This document shows positions 18,201 to 25,932 of a DNA stretch of 64,000 bases, in pieces. Each line of letters begins with the position of its first letter. Position 1 is the stretch's first letter. Both the position numbers and the translations under genes were made by a program. Location: assembly GCF_014905415.1 (NCBI RefSeq), contig NZ_BNEO01000001.1:992001-1056000 (forward strand), read 5' to 3'. This DNA is from Virgibacillus salexigens. GTDB lineage: Bacteria; Bacillota; Bacilli; Bacillales; Amphibacillaceae. The notes under the pieces are model-generated. The model searched no databases and was not told the origin of the DNA. It was given only the letters and a program-made list of their open reading frames with translations.

Positions 18201-18973
18201 CCATGATAGTTTGCCTCTGCATGTATTTCTCTTATTTCGTCATTCTCATCCATATAGTTATATCCATATGGTACTTTATTGGTATAATAACCGCCTGGAA
18301 GGTCCTCCTCTTCAATAATCCCATTCACGGTATCTTCTGTGAGAGCTGCTGACTCATTGTCAGAAAGCACCATATCCTGGTGAGTAGGATCAATTCCAGT
18401 ATCAATAATTCCAACAACCATTCCTTCACCCTTGAAACCATAATCTCTCCATGCTTGTTGTGCCTCTACGAGCTCTTTGCTGTATTTCATATTAGGCTTT
18501 GCAATTGGACGTTCATACTTATTCACTACATGAACCTCTTTGACGCTAGGAATCGAACTAACTTTTTCTATGTCACCTTGCTTTATTTCTGCACTAAAAC
18601 CATTTACGACCGTCGTAAACTCTTGTAAGTATTCTGCTTCTACTTTCTGTTGTGTCATTTCTGATTTAATTGTTTTTTGTTTCTTTTTCGCATCTACTTC
18701 TAATTTCTTTTTCTCACTTTCAGCCATACTATTAAAGGTTATCCCTCGTTTTGTGGCTACTTCAATAGCAGGCTGATCATCTACTTCAACAATGACACGT
18801 ACCTCTTTATCAGGATCTTCTGTTGCATTCAGTTTATCCTTGGATAATTCCGTTTTCTTTAACGCTTGTCCAGATAATTGACTGATAGCATTTACTGTAG
18901 AAAAATTACTGAACGTGAGTAAGAATACAAATAAAATAAGAATAGTCCGTCTTATTCTCGGTTTTCCCTTCAT
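15203..18973 (-). CDS. secreted subtilisin-like serine protease, Vpr type (S8 family)
   Basis: This 1256-residue protein has a Sec signal peptide (about residues 1-29, ending TVNA), an I9-type inhibitory propeptide (about 55-155), a catalytic domain with D191 (GIIDTGID), H257 (HGMHVAG) and S581 (SGTSMAAPHVSGG), and a PA domain inserted between His and Ser (about 420-510). Ig/Fn3-like modules follow, including an FSPNGDGVQDD segment. These features match Vpr-like minor extracellular proteases that degrade proteins for nutrition. The catalytic-His motif reads HGMH rather than the usual HGTH. No LPxTG or SLH anchor is visible; instead the protein ends in a short hydrophobic Trp/Phe/Gly-rich tail. 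The ATG is preceded by GAGGGGGAG. Confidence 0.92.
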   Translation of the reverse strand: MKGKPRIRRTILILFVFLLTFSNFSTVNAISQLSGQALKKTELSKDKLNATEDPDKEVRVIVEVDDQPAIEVATKRGITFNSMAESEKKKLEVDAKKKQKTIKSEMTQQKVEAEYLQEFTTVVNGFSAEIKQGDIEKVSSIPSVKEVHVVNKYERPIAKPNMKYSKELVEAQQAWRDYGFKGEGMVVGIIDTGIDPTHQDMVLSDNESAALTEDTVNGIIEEEDLPGGYYTNKVPYGYNYMDENDEIREIHAEANYHGMHVAGTVAANGDEENGGVLGIAPEAQLLALKVFGNDPEMQYTFGDIYIKAIDDAIKLGVDALNMSLGSPSGFVDADSPEQQAVTRAVDNGVLMSISAGNSALFADGYFYPYASNPDYGLVGSPGVADDSLQVASYENTFMEVDELDYTIDGDSGTAAFLSAGQTSPPTDGSAFEVIEAGLGYPEDFEGKEVEGKYALIQRGELAFTEKALNAQENGAAGVIIYNNTDGIVNMATDAAITIPQLFMLKSDGDQLAEALNNGQAVTVGFSGDTATIDNPDAGKMSAFTSWGLTPNLDFKPEITAPGGQIYSTLNDNQYGLMSGTSMAAPHVSGGSALVLQRVDEEFGYEQADRVNLAKKLMMNTSDQVEFEGEPVSPRRQGAGIMQLHAALSTPVVVTEAETNEAKVALKEIEGDQVSFELTAENVSDEAVTYDVKANVQTDTPVDGGGVTVTAPNDFAANDLGELATINGETSTTIEVPANDSTTFTVTIDISSVDDSLSEIFTNGYWLEGFVTLTDPTDTNPELAVPYVGFKGEWDDAPIFDEPIWDEDSFYGMTSVVTSLGEDDAGEMQYGYLGEDLATGEVDPEKIAFSPNGDGVQDDALMMLSFLRNAKDAKFTVLNKDGKKVRTIRLESELTKNHYDSGAAAYYSISGARAWDGKIKGEQAPEGNYYLQVEAVIDFEGAEWQSLQLPVILDNTAPEVEASYSFDNELLTVNATDKGEGSGVAYWDVFVNGEPVLEEPYVDGETEHPLTGIEPEDTITVVTADYAGNEVEVDAEMVEPDTTVPDLHLLTPEMNGVDADREVIFEGYVTDESGVKEVTIDGEKAELIYNEAEERYDFSLPMDHKKDGYYFKHIKAVDHVGNETEIGRRYFVDSSKAKLNVKGKKKTKSDSITLTAKVKDNFDDINLFVDGDHVFTHELSKPYGKNKFKDEIEVELDLEEGENEFEFKVVDLAGHETVETVTVTQLNNDKEEDNDNPLGFIFNQLWLIFGKLWGIFG

Positions 18974-19051
18974 TGACTTCTCCCCCTCTTCATAGTTTAC
19001 TAGACTAAAGTGAGCCTCCTCCCTCTGAATGTACTAAGACTTAATATTCAG

Positions 19052-19080
19052 ATTATAACAATCATATTAAATTTCAGAAA
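19052..19080 (-). promoter_or_regulatory. putative promoter of the subtilase gene
   Basis: On the minus strand TATAAT is preceded by TGT (extended -10), with a weak TTTCTG 17 bases further upstream, about 80 bases before the start codon. In the rest of the 363-base gap up to gndA I see only the gndA terminator and AT-rich sequence. Confidence 0.45.
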
Positions 19081-19286
19081 ATTACACCAGTATCTAAAGT
19101 CCTAGTCGATAAGTTACATAATAAGTTGTGGATCGGCAACTTATTCATTTGTTTTATTTTATTTTTGCCATACTTATCCAATATATGACAATTTAAGTCC
19201 TTACGATAATCGTGACTAAAGACCCTGAAGAGGGATTACTTTGGTAAAATAAAACTCTCTCTTTCATTTTCAAAATGAATCAAAGT

Positions 19287-19320
19287 AAAAAACTACACCC
19301 CTAAGTGAGGTGTAGTTTTT
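19287..19320 (-). terminator. intrinsic terminator of gndA
   Basis: A 12-bp stem (AAAAACTACACC / GGTGTAGTTTTT) with a 9-base loop and a T tail lies 17 bases past the gndA stop on the minus strand. Confidence 0.88.
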
Positions 19321-19336
19321 AAAATCTACGATTCAT

Positions 19337-20743
19337 TTATAACCAGTTCGTATGGAATACGCCTTCTTTGTCTTTTCGTTGGTACGTATGTGCACCAAAA
19401 TAATCCCGTTGTGCTTGGAGTAAGTTAGCAGGTAAGTCTTCTGCACGGTAACTATCGTAATAAGCAATTGCACTTGAAAATGCCGGAACAGCTATTCCTT
19501 GTTTTATTGCAATTGCAACGACTTCACGTAATGCATCCTGATACCCTTCAACAATCTCTTTGAAGTAAGGATCTAACATTAGGTTAGCTAATCCTGGTTC
19601 ACGATCATACGCATCTTTAATCTTTTGTAAGAAATGCGCACGTATAATGCAACCACCACGCCAGATCATGGCAATATCACCATATCGTAGATTCCAGCCA
19701 TTTTCTTCTGATTGAGCACGCATTTGTGCAAATCCTTGAGCATAAGAACAAATTTTACTCATGTACAATGCTTTACGTACCGCTTCAATTAGTTCTTGTT
19801 TGTCCCCGGAATATGAAAGTACAGCTGGACCTTGCAATTGTTTACTTGCCTTCACGCGTTCCTCTTTCATTGCTGAAATAAACCTTGCAAAAACAGATTC
19901 CGTAATTAATGGAAGTGGTACCCCTAAGTCAAGGGCATTCTTGCTTGTCCATTTACCTGTTCCTTTTTGTCCTGCAGTATCTAAAATGACTTCGACTAAT
20001 GGTTTTCCAGTTTCTTGGTCTTTTTTTGTAAAGATATCCGCCGTAATTTCGATTAAATAACTGTCTAATTCACCTTTATTCCATTCGGCAAAAACCTCAT
20101 GTAATTCATCCGTGTCCAAACCTAACACATGTTTTAAAATATAATAAGCCTCGGAAATAAGCTGCATATCCCCGTATTCAATGCCATTATGAACCATTTT
20201 TACATAGTGTCCTGCTCCATCTGGACCTATGTATGTTGTACAAGCCTCTCCATCTACTTTTGCAGAAATCGCCTCAAAAATTGGCGCGACTAAGTCATAC
20301 GCCTCTTTTTGGCCACCAGGCATAATGGAAGGTCCTTTTAATGCTCCTTCTTCTCCTCCAGATACACCTGTCCCAATAAAGTGAATTCCTTTATCTTCCA
20401 ATAACTTATTCCTGCGAATCGTCTCTTCATATAATGTATTCCCACCATCAATAAGAATATCACCTTTATCTAAATGCGGAAGCAGCGACTCAATGGTCGC
20501 ATCTGTTGGCCTCCCTGCTTTTACCATCAACATAATCTTTCTCGGCTTTTCAAGCGATTGAACAAATTCTTCAATCGTTTTCGACCCTTTAAAGTTCTTT
20601 CCTTTAGCTTCATTTTCTAAAAAAGCCTCTGTTTTATCGCCAGAACGGTTATAAACAGCAACGGAGTACCCTCGACTTTCAATGTTTAACGCTAGGTTTT
20701 TCCCCATTACCGCTAAACCGATAACACCAATTTGTTGTTCCAT
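19337..20743 (-). CDS. gndA: 6-phosphogluconate dehydrogenase, decarboxylating
   Basis: This 468-residue protein, the standard length of long-form Gnd, oxidises 6-phosphogluconate to ribulose-5-phosphate and CO2 with NADP+ in the oxidative pentose phosphate pathway. The N-terminus has a Rossmann motif ([13 protein letters not shown]). [16 protein letters not shown] and the [13 protein letters not shown] active-site segment follow, and the C-terminus retains YFGAHTYQR. The ATG at 20743 fits the family N-terminus; an in-frame TTG at 20776 would add eleven residues without family support. zwf, the first enzyme of the same pathway, lies 11 kb away on the other strand. Confidence 0.96.
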   Translation of the reverse strand: MEQQIGVIGLAVMGKNLALNIESRGYSVAVYNRSGDKTEAFLENEAKGKNFKGSKTIEEFVQSLEKPRKIMLMVKAGRPTDATIESLLPHLDKGDILIDGGNTLYEETIRRNKLLEDKGIHFIGTGVSGGEEGALKGPSIMPGGQKEAYDLVAPIFEAISAKVDGEACTTYIGPDGAGHYVKMVHNGIEYGDMQLISEAYYILKHVLGLDTDELHEVFAEWNKGELDSYLIEITADIFTKKDQETGKPLVEVILDTAGQKGTGKWTSKNALDLGVPLPLITESVFARFISAMKEERVKASKQLQGPAVLSYSGDKQELIEAVRKALYMSKICSYAQGFAQMRAQSEENGWNLRYGDIAMIWRGGCIIRAHFLQKIKDAYDREPGLANLMLDPYFKEIVEGYQDALREVVAIAIKQGIAVPAFSSAIAYYDSYRAEDLPANLLQAQRDYFGAHTYQRKDKEGVFHTNWL

Positions 20744-20856
20744 GAAAATATGCCATTCCTTTCTACTACGATACAAATCGTTTAATTTGATGTGACGAAC
20801 TCCTTAACCACCAAATCTACCTTCATTATAGTAAATTTCCGGTATTTATAAAACAC

Positions 20857-21933
20857 TTATGATTTATCCCTGTTCTTTTTCAATATTCGCCTAATAAAGT
20901 CAAGCATTGGGCGTTTACCTCCCATGACGATTCCAGCCATTTCTGCAAATAGATGAATCAGGAGCAGCACTAAAATGGTAATAAGAAACGCTGTAGTCAT
21001 ACTTGCAAAGGAAAACAATATAGCCATCGTACCAAATAGGATACTGAATGCATAAATAATCAACACCGTTTTTCGATGGCTATACCCGGCTTGTAAGAGT
21101 TGATAGTGAACATGCTTATTATCTGCCATCATGATACTTTCTTTGTTGTAAGCTCTACGAATAACTGCAAATAATGTATCAAAGATTGGTACTGCGAGAA
21201 CAATGATTGGGATGATAAAACTAAATAACGCAATGTTTTTGAAGAGACCTAACATGGATACAACGGCAATCATATACCCGAGAAAATTAGATCCTGTATC
21301 GCCCATATAGATTTTGGCAGGATAAAAGTTATGATATAAAAAGCCTAAATTACTTCCAATTAAAGCGATACAGAAATATGCAGCAACTACTTGCATATCA
21401 ATAAAAGCCATCATACAAATACTAATTAATGCAATTGTTGAAACTCCTGTCGCTAACCCATCCAAACCATCAATTAGATTAATTGCATTGGTTACACCAA
21501 CCACCCACAAAACCGTAATGAGTACACTAATAAACCCCAACTCTACGGTACCAAAGAAAGGTAACGTAAGTCTTTCAATAATTAAACCGGAAGATATTAA
21601 AAACGATGCAGCAATTAGTTGACCTGTTAACTTTACAACAGGTTGAATTGTAAATCGATCATCGATTGCACCTGTTAACACAATTACTACTGCACCTGCA
21701 GCAATTTCTGGTAGATGTGGATGCACTGGCTGCAAATAGAGCAAACCAGCTATTGTCCCCAAAAAGATAGCAATGCCACCTAGTCGAGGTGTTACCTTTA
21801 TATGTATTTTCCGGTGATTAGGAAAATCAACTGCACCGACAAGCGTTGCAAATTTCTTTACCGGGTAGGTTGTTAGAAAAGCAGTTAAGATTGCGATGAC
21901 AAACGCTATTAGTAAATCCAAAACATTCAACAT
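20857..21933 (-). CDS. TagO/WecA-family polyprenyl-phosphate sugar-1-phosphate transferase (copy 2, variant motif)
   Basis: This 358-residue multi-pass protein is clearly homologous to the copy at 7579-8631, with FPNHRKIHIKVTPRLGG, GAIDDRFTI, NAINLIDGLDG, YMGDTGSNFLGY and a matching GYSHRKTVLIIY tail. It should transfer a sugar-1-phosphate to undecaprenyl phosphate. It differs at the cytoplasmic histidine motif, which reads HVHY (DNKHVHYQ) instead of HxHH. Its length is that of Bacillus subtilis TagO. AGGAG six bases before ATG supports the start. It lies between gndA and hprK with no polysaccharide neighbours, so which of the two copies starts teichoic acid synthesis is open. Confidence 0.82.
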   Translation of the reverse strand: MLNVLDLLIAFVIAILTAFLTTYPVKKFATLVGAVDFPNHRKIHIKVTPRLGGIAIFLGTIAGLLYLQPVHPHLPEIAAGAVVIVLTGAIDDRFTIQPVVKLTGQLIAASFLISSGLIIERLTLPFFGTVELGFISVLITVLWVVGVTNAINLIDGLDGLATGVSTIALISICMMAFIDMQVVAAYFCIALIGSNLGFLYHNFYPAKIYMGDTGSNFLGYMIAVVSMLGLFKNIALFSFIIPIIVLAVPIFDTLFAVIRRAYNKESIMMADNKHVHYQLLQAGYSHRKTVLIIYAFSILFGTMAILFSFASMTTAFLITILVLLLIHLFAEMAGIVMGGKRPMLDFIRRILKKNRDKS

Positions 21934-22060
21934 ATCATTCTCCTAGCATCTTTGCTGTAATTCTTAGCTGCCTAAATTGTCGGTTACATAATTGGTTAAA
22001 TTATAGCGGATATTCGTTGGTTTTAGCAAATCATTGTCTATGAAGAAACGTTTGAACTTA

Positions 22061-22091
22061 TAAAAAAGAGGCTGACGTACAAATCAGCCTT
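22061..22091 (-). terminator. intrinsic terminator of hprK
   Basis: On the minus strand AGGCTGA / TCAGCCT with an 8-base loop is followed by CTTTTTT, about 80 bases past the hprK stop. Confidence 0.8.
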
Positions 22092-22169
22092 TCACCTATG
22101 CAACTGCAGTATAATGTTCCTATGGGATTCCTTTGTTAAAAATCAAGCTGAGCGAATGACAGCAATGAT

Positions 22170-23096
22170 TTATCCTTGATTGTCTTCCATATCCAAATCT
22201 AATCGTTCCATAAATTCTTCAGCAGCACTATATCCTTGCTGTTGCAAATACCAATTATTAGCAGCAGCCTCAATCAACCCAACCACATCTCGACCTGGTT
22301 GCAGTTGAATTTCTATTTTAGGAACTGTCACATCCATATATTCACTCGATTCAGTTTCTACCTCTAACTCATTATTCAGTGCGTCCTTTTCCCATTCGGT
22401 TAATTTGATATCTAAGGCTATTCTCGTTTCTTCTTGAAATGCCTTCTGCCCATACACCCTTACTACATTTAATAAGCCAACACTTCGGAGAGCGAGAAAC
22501 TCTTTATTCGTTTGATTATGTGTTCCGAGTAATGTATCTGGACCAAGCTTCTTCAAGACAACAATATCATCTGCTACTAATCGATGACCTCTGCCAATTA
22601 AAGCATGTGCAATCTCACTTTTGCCAATTCCTGACTTTCCTCTAATTAGAATACCTAACCCAAAAATATTGACACACACCGCATGGACTGCCGTTTCTGG
22701 CGCTAACGCCTTCACCATGTAGGCATCATATTTCTCGATAAATGTTGACGTAGGCTCTTTCGTTCGTAATAAAGGTATTCCCTCTTCTTTACAAAACTGC
22801 GTTAAATATGTCAGCCCAGCTTGCTCTGATGTAACGATAAAGCAAGGAGGGTGGTAATTTACAATATTACCAATTCGTAATCGTCGCTCCTCATGTGTCA
22901 GCTGATGTAAATACGTAATTTCTTTTCGTCCGAGCACTTGGACATGTTCCATCGGAAAAAAGTCAAAGTAGCCGATAAATTCTAACCCAGGGCGATGCGT
23001 TCTCGCCTTGGTAATGGATCGATCAAGTTGATCCTCTCCAGCCAATATTTCCAGATTGAATCTACCAGCTAGTTGTTTAATTGTTATTGACTTCAT
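22170..23096 (-). CDS. hprK: HPr kinase/phosphorylase homologue (divergent)
   Basis: This 308-residue protein has the HprK architecture: an N-terminal domain (1-125) with HRPGLEFIGYF and H138 (ETAVHAV), then a kinase domain with a GKSGIGKS P-loop (153-160) followed by E161, ADD (175-177) and QPGRD near 267. HprK phosphorylates Ser46 of HPr and reverses the reaction, feeding catabolite control. The second family signature, normally close to LEIRGLGIIN, here reads LALRSVGLLN (201-210), losing the conserved Glu and Gly. The gene also lacks the usual lgt neighbour. It may be a paralogue with altered activity. The ATG at 23096 has GGAG nine bases upstream; one at 23111 has none. Confidence 0.85.
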   Translation of the reverse strand: MKSITIKQLAGRFNLEILAGEDQLDRSITKARTHRPGLEFIGYFDFFPMEHVQVLGRKEITYLHQLTHEERRLRIGNIVNYHPPCFIVTSEQAGLTYLTQFCKEEGIPLLRTKEPTSTFIEKYDAYMVKALAPETAVHAVCVNIFGLGILIRGKSGIGKSEIAHALIGRGHRLVADDIVVLKKLGPDTLLGTHNQTNKEFLALRSVGLLNVVRVYGQKAFQEETRIALDIKLTEWEKDALNNELEVETESSEYMDVTVPKIEIQLQPGRDVVGLIEAAANNWYLQQQGYSAAEEFMERLDLDMEDNQG

Positions 23097-23194
23097 CTGT
23101 ATACGCTCCATTTCTATTACAACTATAGCTTTTAACTATATTATGTTTCTATACGAAAAACAAGAAATGGAGGTTTCATAACGGATTGGAAATG

Positions 23195-24139
23195 TTAGAA
23201 AGTAAAATCTACTTCTTTTTTTTCCTGTTTTTCATAGCCTTTCATATAGTTAATTCGACGTTGCGCCGAGGCTTGGGTTACTTGTTCATCTGCATGATAA
23301 GAAGATCGAACCAATGGTCCAGCTTCACAATGTGAAAATCCTTTCTCAAGTGCAATTTGTTTTAACTCGGCAAACTCATCTGGATGGTAATAACGCTCAA
23401 CATTCAAATGTTTTTTTGTTGGTTGTAAATACTGACCAATTGTCATAATATCGACTTTATGCGCTAAAAGATCATCCATTGCTTGAATGATTTCCGCTTT
23501 CTCCTCACCCAAACCAACCATAATACTAGATTTGGTCGGTGTTTTAGGAGCGATTTCCTTCACGCGTTCCAATAATTGAAGAGACCGATCATACATCGCT
23601 CTAGCTCTTACACGTTTTGTTAGCCTGCGTACCGTTTCAATATTATGATTAAAAATATCTGGTGCACTATCCATCAATGTATATAGACTCTCGTAGTCCC
23701 CTTTCATATCTGATGGTAGAATTTCAATCGTACATCCTGGGTTTTTTCTTCGAATTGCTCGTACCGTCTCAGCAAATACAGCCGCTCCCCCATCATTTAA
23801 ATCATCACGTGCCACTGCTGTAACTACAACATGCCGTAGCCCCATAACGGTAACCGAATTAGCCACCCTTTCTGGCTCTCCCCAATCTAATTCATTTGGT
23901 AATCCAGTTTTTACAGCACAAAAGCGGCATCCTCTTGTACATGTATCTCCTAAGATCATAAACGTCGCAGTTTTACGTTCACTCCAACACTCATGTATAT
24001 TTGGGCAGCGTGCTTCTTCACACACTGTATTCAGGCGATTTTCGCGCATTAATTTCTTTAATCCTCTGTAGGATTTATTCGTGTTTATTTTTGTTTTTAA
24101 CCACTCCGGCTTTCGTATATATGTTTGATCTTTAGGCAT
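23195..24139 (-). CDS. lipA: lipoyl synthase LipA
   Basis: This 314-residue radical-SAM enzyme inserts two sulfurs into protein-bound octanoyl groups to form lipoate. It has the auxiliary cluster ligands C40-x4-C45-x5-C51 ([15 protein letters not shown]) and the radical-SAM motif C67-x3-C71-x2-C74 (CTRGCRFC), plus the C-terminal [11 protein letters not shown] with its conserved serines. The ATG at 24139 has AAAGGAG nine bases upstream; an in-frame TTG at 24148 is not needed. It overlaps the lipM stop by 8 bases, so both are translated from one message that begins with a TPP riboswitch. Confidence 0.96.
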   Translation of the reverse strand: MPKDQTYIRKPEWLKTKINTNKSYRGLKKLMRENRLNTVCEEARCPNIHECWSERKTATFMILGDTCTRGCRFCAVKTGLPNELDWGEPERVANSVTVMGLRHVVVTAVARDDLNDGGAAVFAETVRAIRRKNPGCTIEILPSDMKGDYESLYTLMDSAPDIFNHNIETVRRLTKRVRARAMYDRSLQLLERVKEIAPKTPTKSSIMVGLGEEKAEIIQAMDDLLAHKVDIMTIGQYLQPTKKHLNVERYYHPDEFAELKQIALEKGFSHCEAGPLVRSSYHADEQVTQASAQRRINYMKGYEKQEKKEVDFTF

Positions 24140-24950
24140 GGGATACAACTCCTTTGATTGTATTATCTGTATATTTTCGTTCTGCTAGATCGTATACTTC
24201 ATTCCATTGGCTTTTTGTTAATGTAAAAGGTTCAAGTTCAATATTCAATCCCTCTCCGAATCCTTCTAAAAAAGCTGTTTTAACCGTTTCATAGGAATGT
24301 TTCCTTTGCGTTACCTGATTAATCGTCGTAGCTTTTTTCCAAAATGCCTGTTTTTTTCTCTCCTTGACACGTTCAGAAGGAAATAAAAAAAGATCGAATA
24401 ACATATCTACATTCATCGATATCGGAATCGAACCATGTTGGAGCAATACTCCTTTTTTTCTTGTCTGTGCATTACCAGATATCTTTTTGCCATCTGCAAC
24501 CATTTCATAGAATGCGGGTCTCTCAAAACAAATACTACTCCGTTCTTTTGAAAACGATTCGGCATAATCAACTGGAATGTTTAAATTTTGATAGCCTCGT
24601 AGTATGCCTTTTGACAAATCATAGTACGCTTGACGAATCGATGAAGCAATTGCCGGATGTTGTTCAGATATTACAATACTATACGTTAGTTCATCATCAT
24701 GCAGAACTGCACTGCCCCCAGTCATTCTCCGCACAAATTGACATTGATGGTTTTGAATACCTTCTACATCGATTTTTCCGTCTACTTTTTGAAAATGACC
24801 AATTGAAAGCGTGGGGGCTATCCATTGATAAAAACGTAATGTAGGCGGTATTTTTCCTTCATGATGCCAATTAAGTAATGCCTCATCTAATGCCATGTTA
24901 ATGGCAGCATCATGAGGTACATTTTCTAAAAATCCCCATTTTTCTTGCAC
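24132..24950 (-). CDS. lipM: octanoyl-[ACP]:protein N-octanoyltransferase LipM
   Basis: This 272-residue protein of the LplA/LipM cofactor-transferase family moves octanoate from acyl carrier protein to lipoyl domains such as GcvH. Key features are the [11 protein letters not shown] lipoyl-binding motif (74-84), the nucleophile C141 in SSICFERP, and [12 protein letters not shown]. The family Cys position favours LipM over lipoate ligase LplJ. I chose the GTG at 24950, because GGGAGG lies eight bases before it and the family N-terminus starts there; the frame stays open to an ATG at 25025 just past the riboswitch terminator. lipM and lipA together form a complete endogenous lipoylation route. 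Confidence 0.88.
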   Translation of the reverse strand: MQEKWGFLENVPHDAAINMALDEALLNWHHEGKIPPTLRFYQWIAPTLSIGHFQKVDGKIDVEGIQNHQCQFVRRMTGGSAVLHDDELTYSIVISEQHPAIASSIRQAYYDLSKGILRGYQNLNIPVDYAESFSKERSSICFERPAFYEMVADGKKISGNAQTRKKGVLLQHGSIPISMNVDMLFDLFLFPSERVKERKKQAFWKKATTINQVTQRKHSYETVKTAFLEGFGEGLNIELEPFTLTKSQWNEVYDLAERKYTDNTIKGVVSHA

Positions 24951-25038
24951 GAAAATCGCCTCCCATAAGAAGAATCTTTTCAACAAAGGCCTAACCGGAG
25001 GTGCACATGTATGAAAGAAAACCATGATACTTCCTCAT

Positions 25039-25069
25039 AAAAAAGACTGCATTCGTCGTGAATGCAGTC
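25039..25069 (-). terminator. riboswitch-controlled intrinsic terminator upstream of lipM
   Basis: On the minus strand a perfect 10-bp stem (GACTGCATTC / GAATGCAGTC) is followed by six T residues. It lies about 20 bases beyond the TPP aptamer and 90 bases before the lipM GTG, the expected place for the expression platform. A competing hairpin GTCAATA / TATTGAC (25067-25089) overlaps its first three bases. Confidence 0.88.
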
Positions 25070-25090
25070 AATAAAGTATCCCTATTGACC

Positions 25091-25184
25091 ACACTTTCCC
25101 ACGCAGGCATTATCCTGTTCGGGTACGAAGGGTCAAAACGATTCCTACGCTCTTCTCAGCTACTTTACATAGCTCCCCTAGTGT
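25091..25184 (-). promoter_or_regulatory. TPP riboswitch (THI element) upstream of lipM-lipA
   Basis: Read on the minus strand, the sequence has the conserved thiamine-pyrophosphate aptamer elements in order: P1 arm ACACT, then AGGGGAGCT, AGCTGAGA, GACCCTTCG, then GAACAGGATAATGCC, TGCGTGGGAA and the closing P1 arm AGTGT. The CTGAGA and GGATAATGCC blocks are the diagnostic TPP-contacting regions. The only genes downstream on that strand are lipM and lipA; no thiamine gene is present. Binding of TPP would be expected to favour the terminator at 25039-25069 and shut off lipoate synthesis. Confidence 0.93.
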
Positions 25185-25292
25185 TGAAAAGATTCCATTT
25201 AGTTTTAATTTACCAACAAAATCAGCTTAACAAGCTTGCCATAAATTGTAAAGGCGCAATTTTTTTCGTACAACTTCATTTCTATTATTCTT

Positions 25293-25595
25293 CTATTTCT
25301 TTAAAGCGATGGCTTGATCTAAAACCTTATCTCCTTGGATCATGCCATAAGCTATTTGATCAATTACATCAACAGCGATTCCTTTTGGTTCCAACTGCTC
25401 TCTAATCTTCTTTTCTAAATAACGGACTTGTGGACCAATTAATACAACATCAAGATCATCCAGCTCGTTCTTTAATTGTGATTCTGCTACCGCATTAATC
25501 TCGGCCATTATATTTCTATCGTCAGCTGATTGTTTCATTTTTTTTACAAGCATGGAAGTCGACATCCCCGCAGAACAAACTAAAATAATCTTCAT
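25293..25595 (-). CDS. PTS lactose/cellobiose/chitobiose-family IIB component
   Basis: This 100-residue protein begins MKIILVCSAGMSTSMLV; C7 in the VCSAGMSTS loop is the phosphorylated cysteine of the lactose/cellobiose-family IIB enzymes. It receives phosphate from IIA and passes it to the incoming disaccharide bound by IIC. It is the last gene of a four-gene operon; its ATG overlaps the IIA stop (25592-25595). No convincing terminator separates it from the TPP riboswitch that follows on the same strand, so some readthrough into lipM is possible. Confidence 0.92.
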   Translation of the reverse strand: MKIILVCSAGMSTSMLVKKMKQSADDRNIMAEINAVAESQLKNELDDLDVVLIGPQVRYLEKKIREQLEPKGIAVDVIDQIAYGMIQGDKVLDQAIALKK

Positions 25596-25930
25596 TTGTT
25601 TCCCTCCTCTAGGATTTGCATCTTTTCATACATATCAATCATTTCACTAGCTAAATCTTTTACTGTCATGGCGGTCATTAGATGGTCCTGTGCATGTATT
25701 AGAATGACGGAAACCTCTGTTTGGTTCCCTTCTGCTTCTTCCTGTAAAAATTTCGTTTGAATATGATGAGCTTCTGTAAATTCTTCATCCGCCTCTGCTA
25801 TTTTTTGTCGTGCTTCAGCAAATTGATAAGATTTTGCTAAAGAAATAGCTTCCATTGCAGATGACCTTGCATTTCCAGCATGAAGTATAATCGAAAAGGA
25901 TAGCATCTGTACATCTTCTTTTGTAGTCAT
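25592..25930 (-). CDS. PTS lactose/cellobiose/chitobiose-family IIA component
   Basis: This 112-residue helical protein has the IIA-lac/cel signature with the phospho-acceptor H79 in LIHAQDHLM, including D82 used for trimer metal binding. It takes phosphate from HPr and hands it to the IIB protein. It sits between IIC and IIB and is two bases from the IIC stop. Together with IIB, IIC and the GH4 enzyme it forms a complete uptake and hydrolysis unit. The sugar is discussed under the GH4 and deacetylase entries. Confidence 0.92.
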   Translation of the reverse strand: MTTKEDVQMLSFSIILHAGNARSSAMEAISLAKSYQFAEARQKIAEADEEFTEAHHIQTKFLQEEAEGNQTEVSVILIHAQDHLMTAMTVKDLASEMIDMYEKMQILEEGNK

Positions 25931-25932
25931 GG

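Noticed and set aside
24951-25025. A 25-residue N-terminal extension of LipM starting at the ATG at 25025
   Set aside because: The GTG at 24950 has a much better ribosome site and matches the family N-terminus; the extension lies in the riboswitch leader.
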